Shown piece by piece: positions 34,236 through 43,492 of a DNA stretch of 64,000 nt. How positions within the stretch are numbered: position 1 is the stretch's first letter; every line of letters starts with the position of its first letter. Source of the stretch: CAYLJJ01 sp964384025 (GTDB taxonomy: Bacteria; Myxococcota_A; Bradymonadia; UBA7976; UBA1532). The notes below the pieces were generated by a model. The model was given only the letters and a program-made list of their open reading frames with translations, made no database searches and was not told the DNA's origin. The DNA lies in the NCBI GenBank assembly GCA_964384025.1, contig CAYLJJ010000006.1, positions 55,367 to 119,366 of the forward strand, given 5' to 3'. The translations under genes and the position numbers were made by a program.

Positions 34236-34784
34236 TCAGGGCTCCACAGCGGGCAGATACTCGTAGGCCTTTAAGAGCATCTTCCAACGACCGTTAAGGA
34301 AGAGAAAACCGTTAAAACGCAAGCCCAAATCTGCCCCTGGTTTGCGAAACTTCAGGGAGTACATCGGTAGCTTCTTCTGCATGGCGTCCAGCATCAGCTG
34401 ATCCCCCTTGGTGGTAGCAGCAGGGTAGGCGGGGCCAACCTGCTTCACCTTGATCTCATGGGCACCAGCCTTGACCTGATGGATGATCGCATCAGCGGCC
34501 TCCTCTCGAAGCTTGAGCACAATCGTGTCGTTATATCCCCTCCAAAGCATCGGCCCCTTTTCAACCCCGAAGAGCTGCTCAAGATCCTCCTTGGTGGCGA
34601 GGTAGGGCTCTAGGGCTTGGAGCAGTTCTTCTCGCTTCCCCTGGCGAGCCTGCTCAACGATCGCCTCAAAGGCGATACGGAGGCTGAGGGGATCATCAGG
34701 GCCTTCAGGACCTTCCATCTCTTCGGGCTTCTCCAAGGGTCCACAGGCGGCAAAGCTGAGCAGCAGCATCCAGATAAATCGCAT
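34236..34784 (-). CDS. Lipoprotein of unknown function
   Basis: The 182-residue protein has a lipoprotein signal (MRFIWMLLLSFAAC14) and an acidic linker PLEKPEEMEGPEGPDD. The rest is helical with FEAIVEQARQGKREELLQALEP, followed by GYNDTIVLKLREEAADAI and a C-terminal strand part LGLRFNGFLFLNGRWKMLLKAYEYLP, like many uncharacterised myxobacterial lipoproteins. GAGG lies 7 nt before ATG 34784. Its start lies 3 nt after the stop of the large thrombospondin-3 repeat gene, so the two are probably cotranscribed. Its stop abuts the convergent MutH-like gene. Confidence 0.7.
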   Translation of the reverse strand: MRFIWMLLLSFAACGPLEKPEEMEGPEGPDDPLSLRIAFEAIVEQARQGKREELLQALEPYLATKEDLEQLFGVEKGPMLWRGYNDTIVLKLREEAADAIIHQVKAGAHEIKVKQVGPAYPAATTKGDQLMLDAMQKKLPMYSLKFRKPGADLGLRFNGFLFLNGRWKMLLKAYEYLPAVEP

Positions 34785-34787
34785 CGA

Positions 34788-37700
34788 TCAACCTCGGCGA
34801 CGAGGGAAGAGGAGAGGGAGGAGCAGCAGCAGGGGGATCAGGCTTTGAGCCCTAAAACCCCAACCCAGCTGACAGCCATCAGCGAGGCTGGCGCCTGAGA
34901 CCTCTAAGGAATTTTGCACCCCCCCACCGACTGAGGAGCTTTCTACGCCGCTTAGGGGATCGCTGTCCTCTCCATCTCCAAGACCATCTCCATCGGTGTC
35001 ATATTTTCGTGGATCAGTCTCGTTGGGCTCTACAATCCCATTGTGGTTGGCATCCTCTACCCCATCATCAAGGCCATCGCCGTCGGTGTCTGACGCTCTT
35101 GGATCGGTGCCGGTGCTCTCCTCCAAGCCATCATTGAGGAGGTCTCCATCGCTGTCGGGGTGATTGGGATCGGTCTCTGTATTGGGGTCAAATACACCAT
35201 CGAAGTTGCGATCCTCGGCGCCATCATTGAGGCCATCTTCATCAGTGTCAGGCTCTAAGGGGTTGGTTGGATTCTCTCCGTTGACCTCCACCCCATCATC
35301 AATACCATCTGTATCTGTATCGCGGTTGAGGGGATCGGTCTCGGCGGGATCACGATGCCCATCCTGATCGACATCCTCCTGGCCATCGGTTAGACCATCA
35401 CCATCTGTATCAGCGGTGCGGGGATCGGTCTCACCAGGATCAATCACGCCGTTGTGGTTGCTGTCCTCCACGCCATCAAGGATCTCATCTCCATCGGTGT
35501 CAGGGTTGTCTGGATCGGTGCCGCTGCGCTCCTCAAGGGCGTCAGAGAGGCCATCTCCATCTCGATCACCGCCCTGATCATCGCTGGGGTCAAGAGGATC
35601 GCGTCCCCCCTCTCGCTCGCTGCCATCTGGCTCCCCACCATCATCTGTATCTAGATCCGTTGGATCGGTCTCTCCCTCACCAAGGGAGCCATCTCGGTCG
35701 AGATCCTCAGCACCATCATTAAGGCCATCTCCATCGGTGTCAGGGTTAAGGGGATCTGTCCGAGTATCCCCACCCAACTCTGCTCCATCACTGAGCCCGT
35801 CTAGATCGCTGTCGGCGTTGCGGGGGTCGGTCTCTTCCTCATTGACCGCACCATCTCGGTTCTCATCTTCAACGCTGTCGCCGAGGCCATCACCATCGGT
35901 ATCCGGGTTGTTGGGATCAGTCTCTCCGGCGCCAAAGCGGCCATCCTGATTGCGATCCTCTAGGCCATCAGGGAGCAGATCTCCGTCGCTGTCTGAGCTG
36001 AGGGGGTCTGTAGGATTATCCCCATTGACCTCTACTCCATCCAGGAGGCCATCACCATCTGAGTCTGGGTTGTGAGGATCGGTCTCTCCTGGGTCGATCT
36101 CCCCATCCTGGTTGGGATCCTCTTCTATGTCGCTGAGCCCATCTCCATCGCTGTCTAGATCACCTACGAGATCGTCAATAGGGTTGAAGGGATCACGTCC
36201 TCCGCGCACCTCGCTGCCATCGAGTTCTCCACCATCGTCGGTGTCAGCGTCGATTGGGTCGGTCTCACCCGAGTCACGGATCCCATTGTGGTTGAGATCC
36301 TCTTCACCATCATCCAGATGGTCCCCATCCGTGTCTGCTGTACGCGGATCGGTCTCTTGAGCATCGACAACCCCGTTATGGTTGAGATCCTCAACGCCAT
36401 CCAACAGGAGATCTCCATCGGTGTCCGTGTCCAGGCCATTGGTCTCGCCACCATCAAAACGACCGTTATGGTTGAGATCCTCCACCCCATCGAAGATGCC
36501 ATCACCATCTGAGTCCTGATCTAGGGGGTTTAGCTCTCCTAGATCTCGCTGTCCATTGTGGTTGAGATCTTCAGCGCCGTCAGGGACAGCATCTTCGTCT
36601 GAGTCAGCCTGCCTGGGGTTCATCTCTCCAGGATCAAGCACACCATTTCGATTGCTGTCCTCGCTGCCATCAACGATGCCATCTCCATCGGTGTCGGCGT
36701 TGAGAGGATCTGTGGGGTTTCCATCCAACTCAGCACCGTCAGTGATGCCATCATCATCTGAATCCGCATCGGCTGGATCTGTCTCTCCTGGATCAACAAC
36801 GCCATCTCCATCAACATCCTCCTGGCCGTCGAAGAGGCCATCGTTGTCTGAATCTGGGTCGAGGGGATCAGTGGAGCCATCAGCTTCAACACCATCACTT
36901 AGGCCATCATCATCGGAATCAGAGTCATTGGGATGCGTCTCGTCGGGGTCTCGAACACCATCCTGATTTTCATCCTCTAGGCCATCACCGAGGCCATCTC
37001 CATCTGTATCGCCGAAGCGGGGATCTGACTCACCCGGATCCACTCGACCGTTTCGGTTGAAATCCTCTAGACCATCAATGATTCCATCCTCGTCGGTGTC
37101 TGGATTGTTTGGATCGGTCCCTGTCTCTATCTCCAGATTGTCGAGGAGCCCATCGCCATCTTGATCTACAGCCTCATCCCCTGGGCCAACGACCACGACA
37201 TCAAACTCTCCATCACAGAGGCCACAACTGGCTGTTCCTGTCTCTTGGGAGGAGCCCACAACCCAGGTATCCATCAGCCATGGGATATCTCGTCCTCCCA
37301 TATTGATCTGCTCCCAGTAGCGACGTTGACCTGGAGCGGAGCCCTCTGGAATCGTGTAGAGGCTGTCTCCAGGCAGGAGGTTATCTTCGCTGCGGATCGC
37401 GCGATCATCCCAATACATGGTCAGGGGGCGGCGAACCCCCTGAGGACTATCCAGCTCTGAGACCGTAAAGCCCGCTCCGTTATACTCGATGTCATCCATG
37501 GGGAAGTGAACCTCAGCGGTGGTCAAGCTGAGCCTGAAGTGATAGCTCCCCTCTCCAGCGAATTCTCCATCTCGATCCCGACCATCCCAATCGACGCTGT
37601 TGGAGCCTGCCACAGCTTCACCGACGATGCTGCGATCGCTTCCTGGATCAAACAGACCATCCTCGTTGGTGTCGATGATGACCTCAAAGGTACCATTGAC

Positions 37701-38759
37701 ATTGGATTCAAAAGAGAAGGTCCCTGTATCCTGCTCTCCATCTCCGTTGGGGCTGATGGTGTTGCTGCCCACCGCGTCATTAAACTGGACCTCACTGAGG
37801 GCTGGCTCTGGCGCGGGTAGAGGACGTGGGTCGGGATAGTTAAGGAAGATTTCATAGTCCCGGGTGATCGTGCTCATCGGCTCATGGCTGCTGTCATCAG
37901 GACATTCCCGGTTGAGATCTGGATCTCCTCGTGCACACCAGCTCAGGTGAGGGTGGTCTCGTAGGCCCTGAGCATTGGCCAAGAGCCCCCAACGGAAGCC
38001 TCGCAGATCCTCCAGATCGATGACGAAGACCCGTGCACCCTCGTTGACATTGGCCTTGACATAAAAATCAGCATAGGTCCCTGTTCGAAAGTTGTGGGCG
38101 TTGATACGCCAGCGAAGAGAGCTGATACGCCCTCCCTCAACCGAGTTACCGTTGCTGTCCTCAACCTCAACCTCAAAATAGCGAGTGGAGCCTCCACTGC
38201 CATTGCTGATGGTCTCAGGCTCTCCCACAAAGTTAATGCCCCAACGTCCTGCCTCAGTGATCTGAACTCTGTGCCAGAGACGCGCCTCCTGAGCCTGTTG
38301 AGCATTACAGTAGCCCTGCTGAGCGCTCACCGAGAAAGCTCGAGCGCAGTAACCCAAGCTCCCATTGATATTCTCAGTTCCGTTGGAGCGGGAGCGGCAG
38401 GTGAAGCCCGGACGGCTCTCTTGGCAGGTGGCGCTCTCTCGACAACTCTGAGTTTGGGGGGGAAACAGGAGGATCTCTGAACCTCTCCGCTGCTCAAAGA
38501 GAGGATAATGTTCCTCTGCGTCGGGGACCGGCTCTCCAGGGAACAGATCGATGGACCAGCTCTGACCATGCTCATCAACATTGGCTTCTTGAAGACCGTC
38601 ATCACTCGAGCAGAAAGAGAGGGTCTCATTCTCAAGGAGGTGGACCTGGATGGTCTGATTCCCCTCCAGGCCCTGATTTAATCCCAGCTGTCGGGTGCCT
38701 TCAGGGAGCCCAAAGGCAAAAATTGGAAAGAATAGAAATGTTAGAAGGGTTAATTTCAC
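34788..38759 (-). CDS. Thrombospondin type-3 repeat surface protein with C-terminal sorting tail
   Basis: The 1323-residue protein starts at GTG 38759, with AAAGGAG upstream, giving a signal peptide (LTLLTFLFFPIFAFG); the frame continues upstream but without signal. The N-terminal part (about 20-330) has scattered Cys. An FlgD-like beta domain (SPNGDGEQDTGTFSFE, then SYHFRLSL) spans about 340-440. Residues about 530-1270 hold some two dozen thrombospondin-3-like units, D-x-D-x-D-G-x2-D-G-x-E, which bind Ca2+. The C-terminus has DGC, a Leu-rich transmembrane segment and FPRRRG, the Cys/TM/Arg layout of MYXO-CTERM-type sorting signals. It is followed by a small lipoprotein gene. Calcium-dependent surface adhesion is likely but not shown. 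Confidence 0.85.
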   Translation of the reverse strand: MKLTLLTFLFFPIFAFGLPEGTRQLGLNQGLEGNQTIQVHLLENETLSFCSSDDGLQEANVDEHGQSWSIDLFPGEPVPDAEEHYPLFEQRRGSEILLFPPQTQSCRESATCQESRPGFTCRSRSNGTENINGSLGYCARAFSVSAQQGYCNAQQAQEARLWHRVQITEAGRWGINFVGEPETISNGSGGSTRYFEVEVEDSNGNSVEGGRISSLRWRINAHNFRTGTYADFYVKANVNEGARVFVIDLEDLRGFRWGLLANAQGLRDHPHLSWCARGDPDLNRECPDDSSHEPMSTITRDYEIFLNYPDPRPLPAPEPALSEVQFNDAVGSNTISPNGDGEQDTGTFSFESNVNGTFEVIIDTNEDGLFDPGSDRSIVGEAVAGSNSVDWDGRDRDGEFAGEGSYHFRLSLTTAEVHFPMDDIEYNGAGFTVSELDSPQGVRRPLTMYWDDRAIRSEDNLLPGDSLYTIPEGSAPGQRRYWEQINMGGRDIPWLMDTWVVGSSQETGTASCGLCDGEFDVVVVGPGDEAVDQDGDGLLDNLEIETGTDPNNPDTDEDGIIDGLEDFNRNGRVDPGESDPRFGDTDGDGLGDGLEDENQDGVRDPDETHPNDSDSDDDGLSDGVEADGSTDPLDPDSDNDGLFDGQEDVDGDGVVDPGETDPADADSDDDGITDGAELDGNPTDPLNADTDGDGIVDGSEDSNRNGVLDPGEMNPRQADSDEDAVPDGAEDLNHNGQRDLGELNPLDQDSDGDGIFDGVEDLNHNGRFDGGETNGLDTDTDGDLLLDGVEDLNHNGVVDAQETDPRTADTDGDHLDDGEEDLNHNGIRDSGETDPIDADTDDGGELDGSEVRGGRDPFNPIDDLVGDLDSDGDGLSDIEEDPNQDGEIDPGETDPHNPDSDGDGLLDGVEVNGDNPTDPLSSDSDGDLLPDGLEDRNQDGRFGAGETDPNNPDTDGDGLGDSVEDENRDGAVNEEETDPRNADSDLDGLSDGAELGGDTRTDPLNPDTDGDGLNDGAEDLDRDGSLGEGETDPTDLDTDDGGEPDGSEREGGRDPLDPSDDQGGDRDGDGLSDALEERSGTDPDNPDTDGDEILDGVEDSNHNGVIDPGETDPRTADTDGDGLTDGQEDVDQDGHRDPAETDPLNRDTDTDGIDDGVEVNGENPTNPLEPDTDEDGLNDGAEDRNFDGVFDPNTETDPNHPDSDGDLLNDGLEESTGTDPRASDTDGDGLDDGVEDANHNGIVEPNETDPRKYDTDGDGLGDGEDSDPLSGVESSSVGGGVQNSLEVSGASLADGCQLGWGFRAQSLIPLLLLLPLLFPRRRG
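34955..37178 (-). repeat. Thrombospondin-3 coding repeats
   Basis: On the minus strand about two dozen degenerate repeats encode D-x-D-x-D-G units. On the plus strand the recurrent string is CCATC(T/A)CCATC followed by GGATCGGTCTC. Unit length varies between about 36 and 110 bases. The segment is prone to collapse or expansion in assembly. Confidence 0.85.
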
Positions 38760-38924
38760 GGATGCTCCTTTGATATTCCACAGCACATTTAGAATGCAGA
38801 GCGGCTCTCGTCGATTGCAAGGACCTCTCAAAATCTGAAGCAAGAAGCAAATTTTCCTGAACTCAGGATCAATTGAGATCCTCTCCAAGGGGATATATAG
38901 GGGCGGTTGAAAAAAGCTTTTTAC

Positions 38925-39278
38925 TCAAGCAACACCTTCGCCAGCCCCATCTTTCAGTGCCCGCTGGAGCTGGACGCCCATATCGTGATGCAGAGCATGG
39001 CCAAGCTCATCAATGGACACACCGATGTTGTTGTCGGGACGATCATCACAAACCGTGAGGAGCTGCACGAGCCCCTGACCCACGCTCATCAACTATCTGA
39101 GCGTCAGGATCCCCACCAAGCTCGGCTGGTGCTGTGCAGCATCAAGATCCTGGCGATGCGGATCAAGGAGAGTCAAGGCAACGCCCAAAGCGTGGCGGAG
39201 TATCTAGAGCCTTGAGTGAGCTGGGTCCACTATCCCGGCTGAAAGAATCATGCTCAGTACGAGCTGGCTGCTGCTCAG
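38925..39278 (+). pseudogene. Relic of a cystathionine gamma-synthase/lyase-type PLP gene
   Basis: The frame reads SSNTFASPIFQCPLEL, then MAKLINGHTDVVVGTIITN, LVLCSIKILAMRI, NAQSVAEYLE, then a TGA (39213), VSWVHYPG, a second TGA (39240) and KNHAQYELAAAQ. This follows the Cys/Met-metabolism PLP family order (DNTFASP, PLELGADI, K-x-INGHSDVV, LVLRGLKTLAVRM, VSWVHYPGL, HPQYELA). Two in-frame stops, no start and absence of the first about 150 and the last about 80 residues show a decayed fragment. The catalytic Lys is still present. It occupies most of the 38760-39317 space between the thrombospondin-3 gene and a minus gene. Confidence 0.78.
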
Positions 39279-39317
39279 ATAAATCTGGTCGAGGATCTAA
39301 AGCAGGTGCTTGAGGAA

Positions 39318-40022
39318 TCAGAAGTCCAGGCTGAGCCCGAAAAAGCCCCGCTCACCATCATAGGCGATGAGAGGTTTGGGGAGAGGGGTGGGGGCCTCCG
39401 TGGTGGATTCGATATCCTTCCTCAGGCGCTCATTATGCTCAGAAACAGTGCTGGCAGACCAGACCGCTCCCAGCAAGGTTGTAGCTGCATAAGTCCCCGC
39501 GATGATATAGATACCACGCATCTTACCATCGAAATCCTCTCCCACAACGCTCATCTGATAATCCTCGACATTCTCAAAATAAGCGCTGCCGTCGTTGGCG
39601 TACTCATCCTTGTCATGGTTGAACTCAGGGTCCTTTACCCAACTGCAAACTTCATTGGGGACCACCTCATTCCCCTGACGACGACAGACTTCTTTGCTGG
39701 ACTCATCAAAGGTCCCCAATAGGTAAGCTGTACCAACACCATAGCCCACGAGAGAGAGGATGATGGGCACAATCGCCTGGGGCTTCTTCTTGGCATAGAC
39801 TAAGCCAAAGCCGCCGCCTGGGATAAGGCTCAGTCCGATCGCCGCGCTCACCTCCTGTTTGTTCTTGTCATACTCGATCTTCCAGAGGTCTTCGAGGGTC
39901 TCCTCTCCCCTCACATCGGAGTCATCCAGCTGCGCCAAGAAGGTTTGGGGCGAAGGAGCTGCTTCTGGGGGAGTCGCCCAGGCGACGCCGCTGAGGAGGA
40001 GGAGGAGGCTTGCGCTTCGCAT
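39318..40022 (-). CDS. Membrane protein of unknown function
   Basis: The 234-residue protein starts at ATG 40022 after AAGGA and has a signal peptide (SASLLLLLSGVAWA). Three further hydrophobic segments occur: IGLSLIPGGGFGLVY, AIVPIILSLVGYGVGTAYLL and IYIIAGTYAATTLLGAVW; between the second and third is a polar loop with two Cys (C115 region, VCRRQGN and VCSWVKD). An upstream extension of the frame to 40181 has no signal and was rejected. The layout resembles small P13/TM-type envelope proteins, but no family is assigned. It stands between the relic and the Omp85 gene, with 190 nt upstream. Confidence 0.62.
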   Translation of the reverse strand: MRSASLLLLLSGVAWATPPEAAPSPQTFLAQLDDSDVRGEETLEDLWKIEYDKNKQEVSAAIGLSLIPGGGFGLVYAKKKPQAIVPIILSLVGYGVGTAYLLGTFDESSKEVCRRQGNEVVPNEVCSWVKDPEFNHDKDEYANDGSAYFENVEDYQMSVVGEDFDGKMRGIYIIAGTYAATTLLGAVWSASTVSEHNERLRKDIESTTEAPTPLPKPLIAYDGERGFFGLSLDF

Positions 40023-40213
40023 CGTGATCCTTGAGCTGTGCGATGTCCGACAATGCAACATGATCTTTGGGCAATCAACCCAGAGCTTCTTCGTTTGCGC
40101 TCTCCAGGCTGATACGGCTCTAAGGCCAAGCTCCTGAAGCCTCAGAGCGTTTTGAAGAGGGATCTCATCTTGAGAACTCAATACCCAAAAAGCAGCTGAG
40201 ACTCAGAGGGCGG

Positions 40214-43200
40214 CTAGAGCGTATAAAAGAGGTTGAGGTGGATCCGCGCTTCTTGAGGAGAGAAGACGGTTTCGCGTAGAGGGTAGCCCAGATCCAAACG
40301 TAGAGGGATCTGCCCGGTGACCAACCAGCGCAGACCAAAGCCCAAGCTGGGGTAGAGGCGGTCAGCATTGAGCAAAGATCTCCAGTCCAGAGCGACGCTG
40401 CCCAGATCCCCAAAGAGCGCCCACCAGAGATCGTCAAATATAAAACTGGGGAAGCGCAGCTCCAGGCTGCTGAGCAGGAGAGCTTCTCCGCCGATGGTGC
40501 GGGGGAAGCGCTTCTCATCATCATCTTCATCAAAGACCGCTGCGCAGTTGCCCTCATCCTCTACACCTCCACAGGCATCGATGCTGGCGTCTTCATAGCC
40601 GCGCACCGGCAGCGCCACTCCATCGCCCCCTGCCTTAAAAAGGAAGGAGGACTTCAGCTCCTCCTCCTCTAAATCGGTCTGGATCGCCCCCAGGCGGAGC
40701 ATAGGGACCAGGATCAGACGGCGTTTAAAGAGAGAGTGGATGTACTGAAAGCTAAAGCTCTCCTTCCAGGAGGGAGACTCTAGAGTCGCAGTGCCCACCC
40801 CCGTAAAAACAAGCTCTCCAGAGAGGGTCGCAAAGAGCCCTCGTGTAGGGTGCAGTGGGCTGTCGCGTCGATCCCAACTCAGGCTGGGCTCAAAGCCCAG
40901 GGAGTAGCTTGGATCCGCAAAAGAGGGTAACTCTCCCAACTGGCTGAGCTGCCGACGGCTGTCTCGACGAAACTCCGCCTGGAGACTGGCGCGTAGTCCT
41001 CGCCCCCAGGGCGATGGATAGGAGAGGTTGAAGAAGTCGTAACTGATGGTGCCCTTGGTGCTGAAGATGCGAGCGTAGCGGTCTCTCTGGCTGGTGAGGG
41101 CCGCCTTAAATGTGCTCTCCAGGGCGAAATCAAGGCGGGTGGCGAAGAAGCGTCGATCCTTGAAGAAGGGGCCGATCTCAAAGAGGGTGTCATCTCCAAA
41201 GATATCTGAAGGGCTATCAAGGCGGTTGGCGTGGTTGCCTCCCAAGCCCAGCTCTAAAGCCCGGCCCAGGAGGTTGCGATCGCGGATCGTAAAGCCGGTG
41301 GCATAGAGCACAGGTAGATCTGTCCCCAACGCTGCTGAGTCGATCTGGAGCCCCAAGAAGGCATCCAGGGGCCTAGCATCTCCCTCCTCCACGGTGACCA
41401 CCACCGAGGCTTGGCCGAAGCCCTCTCGACCAGCGATGCTCTCTATGCTGACCCCCTCAAAGATACCTAGAGAGCGCAGGTTGGCTTGGCTCAGGAAGAG
41501 AGCCTCGCTGCCCAGCGGCGCCCCCTCCTTGAGGAGCAGCTCTCGGCGGATGATCTCCTCCTGGGTTTGCAGCTGCCCTCGAAGCAGGATCCCACCCACT
41601 CGCGTTAAGCTGCGATGATCAACCTGAAAACCGACCCGCTCTAGATGCAGGCCATAGAGCAGCTCATCCCTACAATCCAGCTCGGGGTGATCAGGCGGGA
41701 TCCCCCCCTCTCGTCCCAAACAGACCGGGTAGACCTGGGCCTGTAGATAGCCCTCTTTATGGTAGTAGCGTAGGAGGAAGCCCCGCAGAGTCTCCAGCTT
41801 GCTGTAACTTAGACCAGCGCCTTTAATCCAGCGCCCCAAAGGGTCTAAGAAGCCCAACTCCGTCAGCAGTTCGTCAGCCTCCTCCTGCGTCGCCTCGTCC
41901 ATTCCCCCAAGGAAGAGCTGGATATCAACGCGATCGACCTGAGTCTGAAGCCCCTCATCCAGCTCAATCTCTACATCCAGAAAGGCAGTAGAGAGAGCAT
42001 CTTTGACTTGGAAGCAGCGAACCCGTCCAGGATCTGCGCTCCAGATATCGAAGGTGTGCCCATCTCTCTTGGGTTTAGGACCTGAGCCTCTACAGCGAAA
42101 GCGTAAGCCAGAGAAGCCCTGCTCCAGATAGAGATCACGGATACGGATAAGATCATTGCTGAGACGAGCATCTTGGAGAATTCCAGAGGAGGCTTCAATT
42201 GCACCGACAACGCCATCTTCACCGATCCCACGAGTCTCCATAATCTCCAGAAGCTTCGCGCTGGAGATATGTCGGTTGCCCCGAAAGCGGATCTGCCGCA
42301 CATAGTGCTGCTCTCCCTCTACGATTTTAAAGTGGATAAGCCCCAGTTTCCCGTTCTTGGCCTCGGGCAGCTCTACTGAGCAGCGATAGTAGCCCCTGGC
42401 TTGATAGGCCTCTAAAATCGCTCGCCTGCTGTTCTCTATCTCAGTTGAGTCGACCGCCCCTGCCTCTCGAAAGCTGACCAGCTTGAGCAACTCCTCGTCG
42501 CTGATGATCTCATTGCCACTGAACTCCAGGGAGATCTGAGGACCTTCATAGATCTGAACCAGGGGGTGAGCACGTCTGGTTCCCTTGACGAAACCCTCTG
42601 GAGCGTAGTCGGGGAGCTTGAGCCGGACCCGAGCGCTGTAGTAGCCCTGAACTCGATAGCGCTCCTCGACGATCTTAAGCTCCTCTTTCAGTCGACGACG
42701 GTCATAGCGGCGAACCCCAAAGAGGCCAAATACATCGTGGAGGAAATCAAAGCGCTCTCCGGTTGTGATCGGCTCGACCACCCAGGAGTAGGGGAAAGAG
42801 CGCACACCCTTGAGGAGGACCGGTCCCAGTTCAGGTTGACTGCCCTCAAAAATCGAGACCTTGACCCGGACCTGTTTTCCGTTGGGGCCATGGTAATTGG
42901 GCTCGATCTGAACTTGAGTCCCGCTGAGGCCCTGTTGGCTATAGAGGTTGATGATCTGCTCCTGTTGGCGCTTGAGGAACTCTGCGTCCGCCGCCTCATA
43001 GCTGCCATCGGATCTCATCGGAGGAAAGCGTCCTCCCCTCTTCAGGAAGATCCTCTTTCTGATCTCCGAGAGGAAGAGTTTGGGATAGATACGGCTGAGC
43101 CAGGAGACATAGCGGATCTCCAGACGGCTGATGATCACATGCCCCTCTCCCTGAAACTTGAGGAGCACCCCTCGCTCTACTGGCTCAAGCTTGATCTCAA

Positions 43201-43492
43201 GGCGCCTAAAGAGCCCTGTCTGCCAGAGACGCTTCCAGGACTTAAGTATCACCTCGGGGTGCAGCGTTTCTCCCAGCTGAAGAGCGGAGATATCCAGGAG
43301 GAGCTGACGCCCCTTGGAATCCTCACAGATCTCAATATCGCAGAGGATTGAAATCTCTCGGAGGCGTGCTCCAGCGTGCTCCTGAAGCTGGGCGCTGAGC
43401 GCCCCTAGATTCTCCTGAGCTGCCCTGGCTTCAGAGCCAGAGTCCCAGTGGGGTAGGAGCCAGAGCAGTGAGGTGAAAAGGAGGAAGCGCAT
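40214..43492 (-). CDS. Omp85-family outer-membrane protein (TamA/BamA-like) with long POTRA region
   Basis: The 1092-residue protein has a signal peptide, then many POTRA-type beta-alpha units over residues about 45-700, e.g. YSARVRLKLPD, GNEIISDEELLKLV, RGYYRCSVEL, FRGNRHISSAKLLEIM. The C-terminal 16-strand barrel (about 710-1092) holds LDPDxPLxPTRG-like DRRDSPLHPTRGLF and PVRGYED, the lid-loop [VI]RGY motif of Omp85. It is far longer than E. coli TamA (about 577 residues), which has three POTRAs. The ATG overlaps the tamB stop by one base (TAATG), pointing to translational coupling and a TamA-like partnership for envelope lipid or protein insertion. Confidence 0.9.
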   Translation of the reverse strand: MRFLLFTSLLWLLPHWDSGSEARAAQENLGALSAQLQEHAGARLREISILCDIEICEDSKGRQLLLDISALQLGETLHPEVILKSWKRLWQTGLFRRLEIKLEPVERGVLLKFQGEGHVIISRLEIRYVSWLSRIYPKLFLSEIRKRIFLKRGGRFPPMRSDGSYEAADAEFLKRQQEQIINLYSQQGLSGTQVQIEPNYHGPNGKQVRVKVSIFEGSQPELGPVLLKGVRSFPYSWVVEPITTGERFDFLHDVFGLFGVRRYDRRRLKEELKIVEERYRVQGYYSARVRLKLPDYAPEGFVKGTRRAHPLVQIYEGPQISLEFSGNEIISDEELLKLVSFREAGAVDSTEIENSRRAILEAYQARGYYRCSVELPEAKNGKLGLIHFKIVEGEQHYVRQIRFRGNRHISSAKLLEIMETRGIGEDGVVGAIEASSGILQDARLSNDLIRIRDLYLEQGFSGLRFRCRGSGPKPKRDGHTFDIWSADPGRVRCFQVKDALSTAFLDVEIELDEGLQTQVDRVDIQLFLGGMDEATQEEADELLTELGFLDPLGRWIKGAGLSYSKLETLRGFLLRYYHKEGYLQAQVYPVCLGREGGIPPDHPELDCRDELLYGLHLERVGFQVDHRSLTRVGGILLRGQLQTQEEIIRRELLLKEGAPLGSEALFLSQANLRSLGIFEGVSIESIAGREGFGQASVVVTVEEGDARPLDAFLGLQIDSAALGTDLPVLYATGFTIRDRNLLGRALELGLGGNHANRLDSPSDIFGDDTLFEIGPFFKDRRFFATRLDFALESTFKAALTSQRDRYARIFSTKGTISYDFFNLSYPSPWGRGLRASLQAEFRRDSRRQLSQLGELPSFADPSYSLGFEPSLSWDRRDSPLHPTRGLFATLSGELVFTGVGTATLESPSWKESFSFQYIHSLFKRRLILVPMLRLGAIQTDLEEEELKSSFLFKAGGDGVALPVRGYEDASIDACGGVEDEGNCAAVFDEDDDEKRFPRTIGGEALLLSSLELRFPSFIFDDLWWALFGDLGSVALDWRSLLNADRLYPSLGFGLRWLVTGQIPLRLDLGYPLRETVFSPQEARIHLNLFYTL

